NCBI RefSeq assembly: GCF_002813375.1
Contig: NZ_PHUJ01000003.1
Coordinates: 124,001 to 188,000, forward strand
DNA length: 64,000 nucleotides
Source: Pseudonocardia alni
Lineage (GTDB): Bacteria; Actinomycetota; Actinomycetes; Mycobacteriales; Pseudonocardiaceae
Reading direction: 5' to 3'
Position numbers and translations under genes: made by a program
Shown: positions 1 through 8,663 of the stretch, in pieces
Numbering within the stretch: position 1 is the stretch's first letter
How the letters are laid out: every line of letters starts with the position of its first letter
The notes under the pieces: model-generated
Seen by the model: only the letters and a program-made list of their open reading frames with translations
Told to the model about the DNA's origin: nothing
Databases searched by the model: none

Positions 1-211
1 CGCCCTCGACGGGCGGCCCGGCCGGGACCTCACCGTCACCGTCACCTCCGGGCCGTCCGCGGCCGGTCCGACTCCCGAGGGTGCCGGGACCGGCCTGGTC
101 GGGCTGCGCGAGCGCGTCGAGACCCTCGCCGGCGGGACGCTGACCCACGGCCCGACGCCGTCGGGGCACCTGCTGCGCGCGGTGCTGCCGTGGCGGGAGG
201 AGACGGGATGA
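1..211 (+). CDS. Sensor histidine kinase, C-terminal fragment
   Basis: The window opens inside the ATP-binding (HATPase_c) domain of a two-component sensor kinase. The visible 69 residues carry the late G box (GAGTGLVGLRERVETLAGG), typical of NarL-partner kinases with a HisKA_3 dimerisation domain. The reading frame starts at base 2 and stops with TGA at 209-211. That stop overlaps the ATG of the response regulator gene (ATGA), so the two are translationally coupled and form one signalling pair. The sensor and phosphoacceptor regions lie outside the window, so the signal cannot be guessed. Confidence 0.85.
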   Translation, partial: ALDGRPGRDLTVTVTSGPSAAGPTPEGAGTGLVGLRERVETLAGGTLTHGPTPSGHLLRAVLPWREETG

Positions 212-903
212 CCGCGACCGCGATCCGGGTGCTGCTCGTCGACGACGACCCGCTCGTCCGCTCCGGGCTGCGGGTGATGCTCGACGGGCACGCGCTGCCC
301 GGCGACGGCACCGGACCGGTACGGCGCATCCAGGTGGTCGGCGACGCCGGTGACGGTGACGAGGTGCCCGCCGCCGTCGCCGCGGGTCGGCCGCACGTGG
401 TGCTGATGGACCTGAGGATGCGCCGCGTCGACGGCGTCGCCGCGACCCGGGAGGTGACCTCGCGGCCCGACGCCCCGACCGTCGTCGTGCTGACCACGTT
501 CGACGCCGACGAGCACGTCGTGCGGGCGCTGCGCGCCGGGGCGAGCGGGTTCCTGCTCAAGGACGCCGCGCCCGAGGGGATCGTGGAGGCCGTCCGTGCC
601 GCCGCCGACGGCGACGCCGTGCTGTCCCCGGCGATCACCCGGCGGCTGATCGGCATCGTCCGCGGCGACGGCGCCGGGCCGGTCGACCGCAGGCGCGCCG
701 CCCGGGCCCGGCTCGACCGGCTCGCCGACCGCGAGCGCGACGTCGCCGAGGCCGTCGCCCGCGGCGGCTCCAACGCCGACATCGCCGCCGAGCTGCACAT
801 GTCGGTGGCGACGGTGAAGTCCTACGTGTCCCGGCTGCTGCGCGAGCTGGGCCTGGACAACCGGGTGCAGATCGCACTGCTCGTCCGCGACGCGACGGAC
901 TGA
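208..903 (+). CDS. NarL/LuxR-family response regulator
   Basis: A 231-residue DNA-binding response regulator. The N-terminal receiver domain has the acidic cluster D12-D14 and phosphoacceptor D68 (VVLMDLRM), and a conserved Lys in FLLKDAAPE. A LuxR-type helix-turn-helix occupies the last ~65 residues (ADIAAELHMSVATVKSYV). A GTG at 190 is in frame, but the ATG at 208 overlaps the kinase stop as ATGA and starts directly before the canonical first beta strand, so I chose it. It should receive phosphate from the upstream kinase. Target genes are not evident. Confidence 0.9.
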   Translation: MTATAIRVLLVDDDPLVRSGLRVMLDGHALPGDGTGPVRRIQVVGDAGDGDEVPAAVAAGRPHVVLMDLRMRRVDGVAATREVTSRPDAPTVVVLTTFDADEHVVRALRAGASGFLLKDAAPEGIVEAVRAAADGDAVLSPAITRRLIGIVRGDGAGPVDRRRAARARLDRLADRERDVAEAVARGGSNADIAAELHMSVATVKSYVSRLLRELGLDNRVQIALLVRDATD

Positions 904-931
904 CCCGCCCGGGCGGACTAGCGTGGCCGGT

Positions 932-2020
932 GTGACGACGAGCGAGACGGTCGCCGCGGCGATGGCGGACGCGGCCGCGGCCTGGCTGGACACCCTGGAC
1001 GACGACCGGCTCGCGACCGCCCGCGGCGACGGCCCGTCCGGCGACTCCCGGTCCGACGCCGAGCGTCGTCGCTGGTTCTACACCCCCACCGACCACGGCG
1101 GGCTGACGCTGCACGCGCAGACCCCGGTCCAGCAGCAGCGCGCGATGCGGCTGGTCGCGTCCGGTCTGTCCGAGGCCGGCTACGCCACCGTGGCGACGGT
1201 CATGGGGCTGGAGAACGTCCTGGACCGGGCGCAGGACTGGCCCACCCGGCCGCACCGGGAGCGGTTCCGGGACCCGGCGCTCTACCACCTGCGGGTCTTC
1301 GGTGACCCGGGCGCGCCCACCTGGGGCTGGCGCTTCGGCGGGCACCACGTGTCGGTGAACGCACTCGTCGTCGACGGGCGGGTGGCCGCGGCCACGCCCT
1401 GCTTCCTCGGCGCGAACCCGGCGACGACGCCGCTGCTCGGCGGGGGTGTCGCGCGCCCGCTCGGGCCGACCGAGGACCTGGCCCGGGAGATCGTCCGCGG
1501 GCTCCCGCCCGAGCTCGCCGGGGTCGCGGTCCTGTCCGCCGGGGCGCCGCCGGACCTGGTGACGGCGAACCGGCCGCTGGTCGCGCCGGGCGACCGGCCG
1601 CTGCCGACCTCGGCGATCCGGCGGGAGAGCCCGCCCGGGCCGGTGGACCCGGTCGAGGGCACCGAGGCCGTCGCGCTCACCGGCGCGCCGCGCGGTGTCC
1701 CGGCGAGCGCGCTCGAGGACCGTGGCCGCGACCTGCTGCGCCGCCTGCTCTCGGCCTACCTGGACCGGGCACCGGCCGGGGTCTCACCCGCGGCCCGGTA
1801 CGACGACGACGCCGCCCTCGACGAGGTGCACCTGGCCTGGGCAGGGTCGCTGGAGGCGGGGGAGCCGCACTACCACCGGCTGCAGGGGCCGCGGCTGCTG
1901 CTGGAGTGGGACAACACCCAGGACGGCGCGGACCACGCCCACTCGGTGTGGCGCGACCCGGAGAACGACTTCGGCGTGGACCTGCTCGACGACCACCACC
2001 GGGCCTTCGCCCACCGGTGA
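932..2020 (+). CDS. DUF3500 family protein (copy 1)
   Basis: A 362-residue protein matching the DUF3500 pattern: RRRWFYTPTDHGGL near the N terminus, a central WGWRFGGHHVSVN block and a C-terminal LLEWDNTQ...HAHSVWRDP block. The function of the family is not established. The conserved His pairs and acidic residues suggest metal binding, which is inference. GTG at 923 is possible, but GTG at 932 lies 7 nt after a TAGCGT (-10 type) hexamer at 919-924, as in many leaderless genes here. No signal peptide is seen. A close paralogue lies at 4379-5533, on the other side of acs and a small monooxygenase gene. Confidence 0.8.
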   Translation: MTTSETVAAAMADAAAAWLDTLDDDRLATARGDGPSGDSRSDAERRRWFYTPTDHGGLTLHAQTPVQQQRAMRLVASGLSEAGYATVATVMGLENVLDRAQDWPTRPHRERFRDPALYHLRVFGDPGAPTWGWRFGGHHVSVNALVVDGRVAAATPCFLGANPATTPLLGGGVARPLGPTEDLAREIVRGLPPELAGVAVLSAGAPPDLVTANRPLVAPGDRPLPTSAIRRESPPGPVDPVEGTEAVALTGAPRGVPASALEDRGRDLLRRLLSAYLDRAPAGVSPAARYDDDAALDEVHLAWAGSLEAGEPHYHRLQGPRLLLEWDNTQDGADHAHSVWRDPENDFGVDLLDDHHRAFAHR

Positions 2021-2072
2021 GTCCCCTCACGACGACCTGCGCCGCGGGGGATCCGGCGGCGAGGATCGGGGC

Positions 2073-3971
2073 ATGTACCCGCCCCCGCCCGAGCTCGCCG
2101 CGCACGCCAACGTCACCGCTGCGGCCTACGACGAGGCCGCCGCCGACCCGGAGGCGTTCTGGTGCGCGCAGGCCCGGCGCCTGGAGTGGGACCGCGCCCC
2201 CGCGCAGGGCTACGACGGCAGCCGCTGGCCCGAGGTCACCTGGTTCGCCGACGGCACGCTGAACGTCGCGCGCAACTGCGTCGACCGGCACGTCGAGGCC
2301 GGTGCCGGGGAGAAGGTCGCCCTGCACTGGGAGGGCGAGCCGGGGGACCGGCGCACCGTCACCTACGCCGACCTGCAGCGCGAGGTCGCCCGCTGCGCGC
2401 ATGCGCTCACCGCGCTCGGGGTGGGGCGCGGCGACGTCGTCGTCGTGTACCTGCCGGTGCTGGTCGAGACCGTCGTCGTGATGCTCGCCTGCGCCCGGAT
2501 CGGGGCGGTCCACTCGCTGGTCTTCGGCGGGTTCTCCGCCTCGGCACTGCGGTTCCGGCTCACCGACGGGTCGGCGAAGCTGCTCGTCACCACCGACGGC
2601 CAGTACCGGCGCGGGAAGGCCGTCCCGGTCAAGGTCAACGCCGACGAGGCCGCGTCCGGGGTGGACTCGCTGGAGCACGTGCTGGTCATCCGGCGGACCG
2701 GCTCGGAGGTCGACTGGACCCCCGGCCGCGACGTGTGGTGGCACGACGTCGTCGACACCGCACCCGAGGTCCACGAGGCGCAGGCGCACCCCGCCGAGAG
2801 CCCGCTCATGCTCGTCTACACCTCCGGCACCACCGGGACCCCCAAGGGTCTGCTGCACACCATGGGCGGCTACCTCACCCAGGCGTCGTGGACGGCGTGG
2901 GCCTGTTTCGACCACAAGCCCGACGACGTCTACTGGTGCACCGCCGACCTCGCCTGGGTCACCGCGCACACCTACGAGGTCTACGGCCCGCTGTCCAACG
3001 GCGTCACGCAGGTGATCTACGAGGGCACCCCGGACACCCCCGAGCCCGGCCGGCACTTCGAGATCATCGCGCGGTACGGCGTCACCGTGTACTACACCGC
3101 GCCCACCCTGGTCCGGACGTACATGAAGTGGGGCCCGCAGGTGCCCGCGGCACACGACCTGTCGTCGCTGCGGCTGCTCGGCACGGTCGGCGAGGCGATC
3201 AACCCCGAGGCGTGGCGCTGGTTCCACACCGAGATCGGCGGCGGCCGCTGCCCGATCGTCGACACCTGGTGGCAGTCCGAGACCGGCGCGGCGATCTGCG
3301 CGCCGCTGCCCGGGGTGACGTCGCTGGTCCCGGGCTCGGCGACCCGGCCGCTACCGGGGCTCTCGGTGCGGGTGGTCGACCGCGACGGGCGGACCTGCGA
3401 CCCCGGCGAGGGCGGCATCCTGGTGATCGACCGGCCGTGGCCGTCGATGGCACGGACCGTGTGGGGCGACCCGGAGCGGTTCCGCGCGTCGTACTTCGCC
3501 GACTACGCCGAGCAGGGCTGGTACAAGGCGGGCGACGGCGCCGTCGTCGACGAGCACGGGTACGTGACGCTGCAGGGCCGGATCGACGACGTCATGAACG
3601 TGTCCGGGCACCGGCTCGGCTCGATCGAGCTGGAGTCGGCGCTGGTGTCGCACCCGCGGGTCGCCGAGGCGGGCGTGGTCGGGGCACCGGACGCGACGAC
3701 CGGGCAGGCCGTCGTCGCGTTCGTGACGGTCACCGACGGCCCGACCGAGGGCCTCGCCGACCAGCTGCGGGCACACGTGGCGCGCGAGATGGGGCCGGTC
3801 GCCCGGCCCCGTGAGGTCGTGCTCGTCGCGGAGCTGCCGAAGACCCGCTCGGGCAAGATCATGCGACGGCTGCTGCTCGACGTGACCGCCGGGCGGGAGC
3901 CCGGCGACACGACGTCGCTGGTGGACCCGGCCGCCTTCGCGGAGCTGGCGGCCGGGTACCGGCAGGGCTGA
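2073..3971 (+). CDS. acs: Acetate--CoA ligase (AMP-forming)
   Basis: A 632-residue ANL-superfamily enzyme that activates acetate (possibly propionate) to the acyl-CoA via an acyl-adenylate. Visible signatures are the P-loop YTSGTTGTPKGLLHT, the substrate-pocket motif DTWWQSETGA, the hinge/C-domain block NVSGHRLGSIELESALVSHP and the catalytic Lys motif PKTRSGKIMRR with K595. That lysine is the usual reversible acetylation site of Acs. The ATG at 2073 gives the family's usual N terminus; the longer in-frame extension upstream overlaps the DUF3500 gene and is noise. It lies 52 bp after copy 1 of DUF3500 on the same strand. Confidence 0.93.
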   Translation: MYPPPPELAAHANVTAAAYDEAAADPEAFWCAQARRLEWDRAPAQGYDGSRWPEVTWFADGTLNVARNCVDRHVEAGAGEKVALHWEGEPGDRRTVTYADLQREVARCAHALTALGVGRGDVVVVYLPVLVETVVVMLACARIGAVHSLVFGGFSASALRFRLTDGSAKLLVTTDGQYRRGKAVPVKVNADEAASGVDSLEHVLVIRRTGSEVDWTPGRDVWWHDVVDTAPEVHEAQAHPAESPLMLVYTSGTTGTPKGLLHTMGGYLTQASWTAWACFDHKPDDVYWCTADLAWVTAHTYEVYGPLSNGVTQVIYEGTPDTPEPGRHFEIIARYGVTVYYTAPTLVRTYMKWGPQVPAAHDLSSLRLLGTVGEAINPEAWRWFHTEIGGGRCPIVDTWWQSETGAAICAPLPGVTSLVPGSATRPLPGLSVRVVDRDGRTCDPGEGGILVIDRPWPSMARTVWGDPERFRASYFADYAEQGWYKAGDGAVVDEHGYVTLQGRIDDVMNVSGHRLGSIELESALVSHPRVAEAGVVGAPDATTGQAVVAFVTVTDGPTEGLADQLRAHVAREMGPVARPREVVLVAELPKTRSGKIMRRLLLDVTAGREPGDTTSLVDPAAFAELAAGYRQG

Positions 3972-3973
3972 GC

Positions 3974-4291
3974 TCAGGCGATGCGGCGCAGCTTCTGGAT
4001 CACGAGCTCGCCGTCGAGCAGGTCGCCCATGATCCCGACGAAGTGCACCAGGTGCGGGGTCTGCAGGTGCGCGTCGAGCTTCGCCTCGGACTCCCAGTTC
4101 TCGTAGAAGAAGAACACCGCGGGGTCGTCCCAGCCCTGGTGGAGGTCGTAGTTGACGTAGCCGTCCTCCTTCGACGTCGGCTCGATCAGCTTCTCGAGCT
4201 CCGCCTTCAGCTCCTCCTCCTTGCCCGGCTTCGCCCGCATCCGGGCGATCACGGTGAGCAGGTCGCGGTTGTCGTCGGTGGGAGTGGGCAT
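3974..4291 (-). CDS. Antibiotic biosynthesis monooxygenase (ABM) domain protein
   Basis: A 105-residue single-domain ABM/YgiN-type protein. It has the dimeric ferredoxin-like fold pattern: an N-terminal strand (LLTVIARMRAKPGKEEEL), a charged helix, and FFFYENWESEAKLDAHLQT followed by a C-terminal strand. Relatives are cofactor-free quinol monooxygenases or small-molecule-handling proteins; the substrate here is unknown. The ATG has a good ribosome site (GGAGG). A CATACT -10 element and a perfect 12-bp palindrome sit just upstream, so the gene is likely repressor-controlled. Confidence 0.85.
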   Translation of the reverse strand: MPTPTDDNRDLLTVIARMRAKPGKEEELKAELEKLIEPTSKEDGYVNYDLHQGWDDPAVFFFYENWESEAKLDAHLQTPHLVHFVGIMGDLLDGELVIQKLRRIA

Positions 4292-4311
4292 CGTTGCCTC
4301 CGGCTCGATTG

Positions 4312-4330
4312 GTTGTGCACAACGAGTATG
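4312..4330 (-). promoter_or_regulatory. Promoter and operator of the ABM gene
   Basis: On the minus strand a CATACT -10 hexamer (4325-4330) is followed at once by the perfect palindrome GTTGTGCACAAC (4312-4323), which would cover the transcription start. TTGTGCACAA-like palindromes are typical of MarR-family operators. No MarR gene is adjacent, so the repressor would act in trans. Confidence 0.55.
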
Positions 4331-4378
4331 GCGCATCTCGCCCGGTGGAGTCTGCCCGCAGTCGCTACCGTCGGCAGA

Positions 4379-5533
4379 ATGATCGGTGCGGCGGACACCC
4401 GGGAGACGGCGGACGCGATGGCCGGGGCCGCGTCGGCCTGGCTGGACACCCTCGACCCGGCGCAGCGGGAGGTCGCCGTCGGGCACGCCCCGACCGGTGA
4501 CGGCGACGCCGACGCCGAGCGCCGCCGCTGGTTCTACACCCCCACCGACCACGGTGGGCTCACCTTCCACGACCAGCTCCCGCCGCAGCAGCGCGCGGCC
4601 ATGAAGCTGGTCGCGTCCGGGCTGTCGCGGGCCGCCTACGTCACCGTCGCGACCGTGATGGGGCTGGAGAACGTCCTCGACCACACCGAGGGCTTCGTGA
4701 CGCTGTTCGACCGGACCCGCGGCCGGGACCCGCAGATGTACCACCTGCGCGTCTTCGGTGAGCCGGGGAACACCGGCACCTGGGGCTGGCGCTTCGGCGG
4801 GCACCACGTGTCGGTCAACATCCTCGTCGTCGACGGCGTCGTGGTCGCCTCGACCCCGTGCTTCCTGGGCGCCGACCCTGCCACCTCCGAGCTGCTCGGC
4901 GACGCCGTGCTCCGCCCGCTCGGCCGGGTCGAGGACCTCGCCCGCGACCTCGTCCGCTCGCTGCCCACCGAGCTGCGCGACCGCGCGGTGCTGCTGGACA
5001 AGGCCCCGCCGGACCTCGTCGCCGCGAACCGCACCGAGCCGCAGGAGGGCGACAACTGGATCCCGCTGGCCGGGATCTGGCGCACCGAGTCCTTCGCCGA
5101 CCCCGAGCAGCAGTGCAAGCTCGACGACATGAGCGAGGCCATCGAGGAGCGGGCCGCGTTCACCGACGCGCAGAAGGAGACCGTCGCGCTGTCGCGCACC
5201 CCGGCCGGCGTGCCGGCGTCCGACCTGGACGCCGGGGGCCGCGAGATGCTGCGCGCGTTGCTGGGCACCTACCTGAAGCGGGTCGCCGAGCCGCTGCAGC
5301 CGATCTCCCGCTACGACGACGACACCGAGCTCGACGCCGTGCACCTCGCCTGGGCGGGGCCGCTGGAGGACGGCGCCCCGAACTACTACCGGGTGCAGGG
5401 CCCGCGACTGCTCATCGAGTGGGACAACACCCAGCGCGACGCCAACCACGCCCACTCGGTGTGGCGCGACCCGTCGACGGACTTCGGCCTGGACGTGCTC
5501 GGCGCGCACCGGGCAGCCCACCACCTCGGCTGA
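4379..5533 (+). CDS. DUF3500 family protein (copy 2)
   Basis: A 384-residue paralogue of the protein at 932-2020, sharing the blocks RRRWFYTPTDHGGLTFHD, TWGWRFGGHHVSVNILVVDG and LIEWDNTQRDANHAHSVW. It has a longer middle insert (around residues 230-270). The ATG at 4379 lies 7 nt after TACCGT (4366-4371), a leaderless arrangement like copy 1, so the two may be expressed alike. Function unknown. The pair flanks acs and the ABM gene, which suggests tandem duplication around or with a metabolic locus. Confidence 0.8.
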   Translation: MIGAADTRETADAMAGAASAWLDTLDPAQREVAVGHAPTGDGDADAERRRWFYTPTDHGGLTFHDQLPPQQRAAMKLVASGLSRAAYVTVATVMGLENVLDHTEGFVTLFDRTRGRDPQMYHLRVFGEPGNTGTWGWRFGGHHVSVNILVVDGVVVASTPCFLGADPATSELLGDAVLRPLGRVEDLARDLVRSLPTELRDRAVLLDKAPPDLVAANRTEPQEGDNWIPLAGIWRTESFADPEQQCKLDDMSEAIEERAAFTDAQKETVALSRTPAGVPASDLDAGGREMLRALLGTYLKRVAEPLQPISRYDDDTELDAVHLAWAGPLEDGAPNYYRVQGPRLLIEWDNTQRDANHAHSVWRDPSTDFGLDVLGAHRAAHHLG

Positions 5534-5546
5534 TCCGGCCGCCGCG

Positions 5547-6653
5547 TCACCGCAGGCCCGGCTCGAACGGGAGCCGCCACGGCTGCGGGGCGTCGAGCAC
5601 CCGCAGCGCCACCGGATCGGAGCCGTCCGTGCCGACGTCGACCGCGACCACCCGGTCGTCGCCCGGCGAGGTGCGCCCGGGGGAGCGGAACGACACGTAG
5701 GCGCGGACCCGGTCGGTCGAGCCCGGCAGGTACTGGCGGAACGCGTGCAGCGCCGGGGTGTCGGCGGCCGGGACGCCCGTCGCCCGGAGATGCGCGGCGG
5801 CCGCCCGTTCGGCGGCCGCCCGGTAGCCGGTCTCCCCGGCCGGGCCGAAGCCGAGCGTCGCGCCCTCGTGCACGCCGTGCCGGGTCGCGCGCACCGTCGT
5901 GCGGTGCCGTACCCGCGCGGACGCCGCCTCCGCCGCCTCGCGCAGGACCAGTGCCCGCGGCCGGTCGGGACCGGGCGGCCCGGGCCGGACGGCGTCGGCC
6001 GGGTCGAGCACCCGCACCGACAACGTGACCGGCCCGTCCGGGTCGATCCCCGCCAGGCCGGTGCGCGCCCGGGCGGCCTCGACCGCGCACCGGTCCAGCA
6101 GGGCGAGCAGTGCCGCGCCACCGTCGGTGGCCGTCGACGGTCCGGCGACGACGGTCAGCTCGGCGACCAGCCCGGCCGCGTCGTCGATGCCCGGTCCCGT
6201 CCCGCCGGGGCGGTCGATCCGCCGCAGCTCGCGGATCCCCGCCACGTCGACGCCGCACCCGTCGAGCGCCGTGGTCAGGCTGCGCAGCTCCGCCGCCTCG
6301 GCCCGGGCCCGCGCCACCGCGGGCCCGACGGAGAGCGCGCACCGCGACCCGGGTGGACAGGCGCCACCGGGGCCGGTCGCGAAGGACGCGACCGCGTCGG
6401 GATCGCCGACGACCGCGGCCGTGACCTCGTACCCACCGGCGGCACCGAGCCCCCGTACCGACAGCACGCGCAGCGCTCCCGGTGCCTCGCGCTCTGCCGC
6501 CTGCCGGGCGAGCTCGCGCACGCGGTCGTGGCGGGCCGGGCCGTACCACCACGCGAGGCCCACCGCCCCGACCAGCAACGCCGCCACCACCACGACCACG
6601 AGCACCGTCCTCGACACGGGGGGATCGTGCCCCGGCGACCGGGGCGCCGGCAC
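5547..6653 (-). CDS. Membrane-anchored protein of unknown function
   Basis: Up to 368 residues with a single hydrophobic helix near the N terminus (VLVVVVVAALLVGAVGLAWW) and then an extracytoplasmic Ala/Arg-rich region of about 320 residues with two Cys-containing loops (CPPGSRC and DGCGVDV). I recognise no enzymatic motif. The GTG at 6653 gives the longest form. A GTG at 6617, just before the membrane helix, is an alternative start and would give a typical short cytoplasmic tail. It is head-to-tail with the Lrp-type regulator upstream (19 bp gap), so the two may be co-transcribed. Confidence 0.6.
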   Translation of the reverse strand: MPAPRSPGHDPPVSRTVLVVVVVAALLVGAVGLAWWYGPARHDRVRELARQAAEREAPGALRVLSVRGLGAAGGYEVTAAVVGDPDAVASFATGPGGACPPGSRCALSVGPAVARARAEAAELRSLTTALDGCGVDVAGIRELRRIDRPGGTGPGIDDAAGLVAELTVVAGPSTATDGGAALLALLDRCAVEAARARTGLAGIDPDGPVTLSVRVLDPADAVRPGPPGPDRPRALVLREAAEAASARVRHRTTVRATRHGVHEGATLGFGPAGETGYRAAAERAAAAHLRATGVPAADTPALHAFRQYLPGSTDRVRAYVSFRSPGRTSPGDDRVVAVDVGTDGSDPVALRVLDAPQPWRLPFEPGLR

Positions 6654-6672
6654 CGTCGAACTACGTGTCCGG

Positions 6673-7173
6673 TCAGTCCCGGTAGGCGGGCGCCCGGCTC
6701 GGGCCCTCGCGGTGGTCGCGCTCCAGCAGCGGCCGCCAGCGCGGCGCGACCAGGGTGGACAGCACCACCACGCTGGTGGAGCGGGCCACCAGCGGTGAGC
6801 GGCCGAGCGCGAGCAGGGTGTCCTGCAGGTCCTCGTGCGACGACGCCGCCAGCCGGCACATCACGTCCGACGAGCCGGTCGTCGCGTACGCCTCGGTGAC
6901 CGCGGGCAGCGCGGCGAGCTCGGCGGCGACGTCGCCCAGCTCGCCCTGCGCGATCTCCAGCGTCACGAACGCCTGCACGCCGTACCCGGCCGCCGGGAGG
7001 TCGACGTCCGGGCCGTACCCGGTGACGACCCCGGCACGCTCCAGCCGGTCCAGTCGCGCCTGCACCGTCCCGCGGGCGACCCGCAGGGTGCGCGAGAGCT
7101 CCAGCACCCCGGCCCGCGGCCGGTCGCGCAGCGCGGCGAGCAGGTCGACGTCGAGGGCGTCCAGGGACAGCAC
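6673..7173 (-). CDS. Lrp/AsnC family transcriptional regulator
   Basis: A 166-residue regulator. The N-terminal winged helix-turn-helix (DVDLLAALRDRPRAGVLELS, then RTLRVARGTVQARLDRLERAGVV) precedes an RAM ligand-binding/oligomerisation domain (YGVQAFVTLEIAQGELGDVA to the C terminus). The GTG lies 6 nt downstream of TAGGCT (minus strand, 7180-7185), so the mRNA is probably leaderless. Lrp/AsnC proteins usually sense amino acids; the ligand cannot be read from sequence. Confidence 0.88.
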   Translation of the reverse strand: MLSLDALDVDLLAALRDRPRAGVLELSRTLRVARGTVQARLDRLERAGVVTGYGPDVDLPAAGYGVQAFVTLEIAQGELGDVAAELAALPAVTEAYATTGSSDVMCRLAASSHEDLQDTLLALGRSPLVARSTSVVVLSTLVAPRWRPLLERDHREGPSRAPAYRD

Positions 7174-7193
7174 CCGGCGAGCCTAGCCGCGGC

Positions 7194-8456
7194 TCAGCCG
7201 GCCGGGACGGGCTCGCGACGGGCGAAGTCCGGGGCCCGCTCCGGCCGGAAGCCCACGCCCACCAGGTAGGCGGGCACGATCTGGGCGGCCGGGACCGCGC
7301 GCATCAGCCGCAGCAGCGGAGCCGGGGGGCCGTCGAGCCGTCCCGCCAGCGCCGGGCCGGCGATGTTCCGGTGCATGATCCGCTGCAGGCCCTGGACCAG
7401 CACCGTCGGGAGCAGTCTGCGGTTGCGGACCCGGCCGAGGTCCCGCTCGGTGAGGGTGCCCCGCTGCAGCGGGGCGGCGAGCAGGGTCGCGGCGGCGACT
7501 GCGTCCTGGATCGCGAGGTTGATCCCGACGCCGCCGATGGGGGACATCGCGTGCGCGGCGTCGCCGATGCAGAGCAGGCCGTCGACGTGCCAGCGGCGCA
7601 GCCGGTTGAGCTTCACGTCGAGGTGCTTCACCTCGTCCATCGACGCGATCTCGTCGACCCGGTCGGCGTACTCCGGCATCAGGTCGGCGATGTCGGCGCG
7701 GAACGCCTCGACGCCCGCGGCGCGCAGCCGCGCGTCGGCGCCCTTGGGGGCGAGGTAGCCGATCTGGTAGTAGCCCTCGCGCGGGATCACCACCGCGAAG
7801 CGTCCCTTCCCGATCCGCGGGCGCAGGGTGGCCCGCTGCTCCTCGGGGCGCCGCGGCAGCCGGAACCACCAGGTGTCGAACGGGACGTCGTACTCGGTCA
7901 CGGGCAGGCCGGACCCGGCCCGCAGGACCGAGTGCCTGCCGTCGCAGGCGACGGTGAGGTCGGCCCGGATCTCGCCGGTGGTCTCCTCGCCGGGCGCGGT
8001 CGTCGTCGCGTACCGGACGCCGACGACCCGACCGTTCTCCCGGACCGGCGACGTGGCCCGGGTGTCGAGCCGCAGGTGGAAGGCGGGCTCGTCGGCGGCG
8101 ACCTCGGCCAGCAGGTTCAGCAGGTCCCACTGCGGGACGAGTGCGACGTAGGGATGACGCACCCCGACCCGGCGCAGCAGGGACATGTTCCCGATCCGCT
8201 GCGCACCGCCCCGCTCGTCGGGGATCACGACCTCGTCGACCCGGCTCTGCGGCAGCGCGGCGAACCGCTCGCCGAGCCCCAGGTCGTCGAGCAGGTCCAG
8301 GGTGGTGGGGTGCACGGTGTCCCCGCGGAAGTCCCGCAGGAAGTCGCCGTGCTTCTCCAGCACGGTCACCTCGACCCCGGCCCGGGCCAGCAGCAGCCCC
8401 AGCATCATCCCGGCCGGGCCGCCACCGACCACGCAGCACGTCGTCCGCTCCGACAT
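7194..8456 (-). CDS. FAD-dependent monooxygenase (PHBH fold)
   Basis: A 420-residue group A flavoprotein hydroxylase. The N-terminal dinucleotide-binding motif is VVGGGPAGMMLGLLLARAGV with the acidic strand end VLEKH. The FAD-ribityl motif GDAAHAMSPIGGVGIN is near residue 290, and a DG-type motif (VACDGRHSVLR) lies between. Such enzymes hydroxylate aromatic or polyketide substrates using NAD(P)H; the substrate is unknown. I chose the ATG at 8456 because AGGTGG precedes it by 5 nt. The gene has its own promoter with an operator-like palindrome. Confidence 0.87.
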   Translation of the reverse strand: MSERTTCCVVGGGPAGMMLGLLLARAGVEVTVLEKHGDFLRDFRGDTVHPTTLDLLDDLGLGERFAALPQSRVDEVVIPDERGGAQRIGNMSLLRRVGVRHPYVALVPQWDLLNLLAEVAADEPAFHLRLDTRATSPVRENGRVVGVRYATTTAPGEETTGEIRADLTVACDGRHSVLRAGSGLPVTEYDVPFDTWWFRLPRRPEEQRATLRPRIGKGRFAVVIPREGYYQIGYLAPKGADARLRAAGVEAFRADIADLMPEYADRVDEIASMDEVKHLDVKLNRLRRWHVDGLLCIGDAAHAMSPIGGVGINLAIQDAVAAATLLAAPLQRGTLTERDLGRVRNRRLLPTVLVQGLQRIMHRNIAGPALAGRLDGPPAPLLRLMRAVPAAQIVPAYLVGVGFRPERAPDFARREPVPAG

Positions 8457-8470
8457 CACACCCACCTCAT

Positions 8471-8523
8471 TTCAACTGATGTTGAATTACGACGAGTATG
8501 CGCCGCCGGGGACCGTCACGCAA
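8471..8523 (-). promoter_or_regulatory. Promoter and palindromic operator of the FAD monooxygenase gene
   Basis: On the minus strand TTGCGT (8518-8523) and CATACT (8495-8500) form a -35/-10 pair with a 17-bp spacer. Downstream lies the perfect inverted repeat TTCAAC-TGAT-GTTGAA (8471-8486), placed over the start of the transcript and ending 15 bp before the ATG. This is the geometry of simple repression by a TetR-, MarR- or PadR-type protein; no such gene adjoins. The rest of the 207-bp gap holds only a short CCGGGT/ACCCGG repeat (8533-8546). Confidence 0.6.
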
Positions 8524-8663
8524 TCGGTGTGACCGGGTGTACCCGGCCGCCGGAGCGGACCCGCGCCGACTCCGGGGCCGGCAGCCGGTGGGAGGCGACA
8601 TCGGCGTCGCGATCCGACACCGGTAGCACGACGACCTCGAGCGTCCGGTCGTGGTGGGTTCTC

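Noticed and set aside
1695..2072. An in-frame N-terminal extension of acs
   Set aside because: It overlaps the DUF3500 coding region out of frame and is Arg/Pro/Thr-rich; ATG 2073 gives the standard N terminus.
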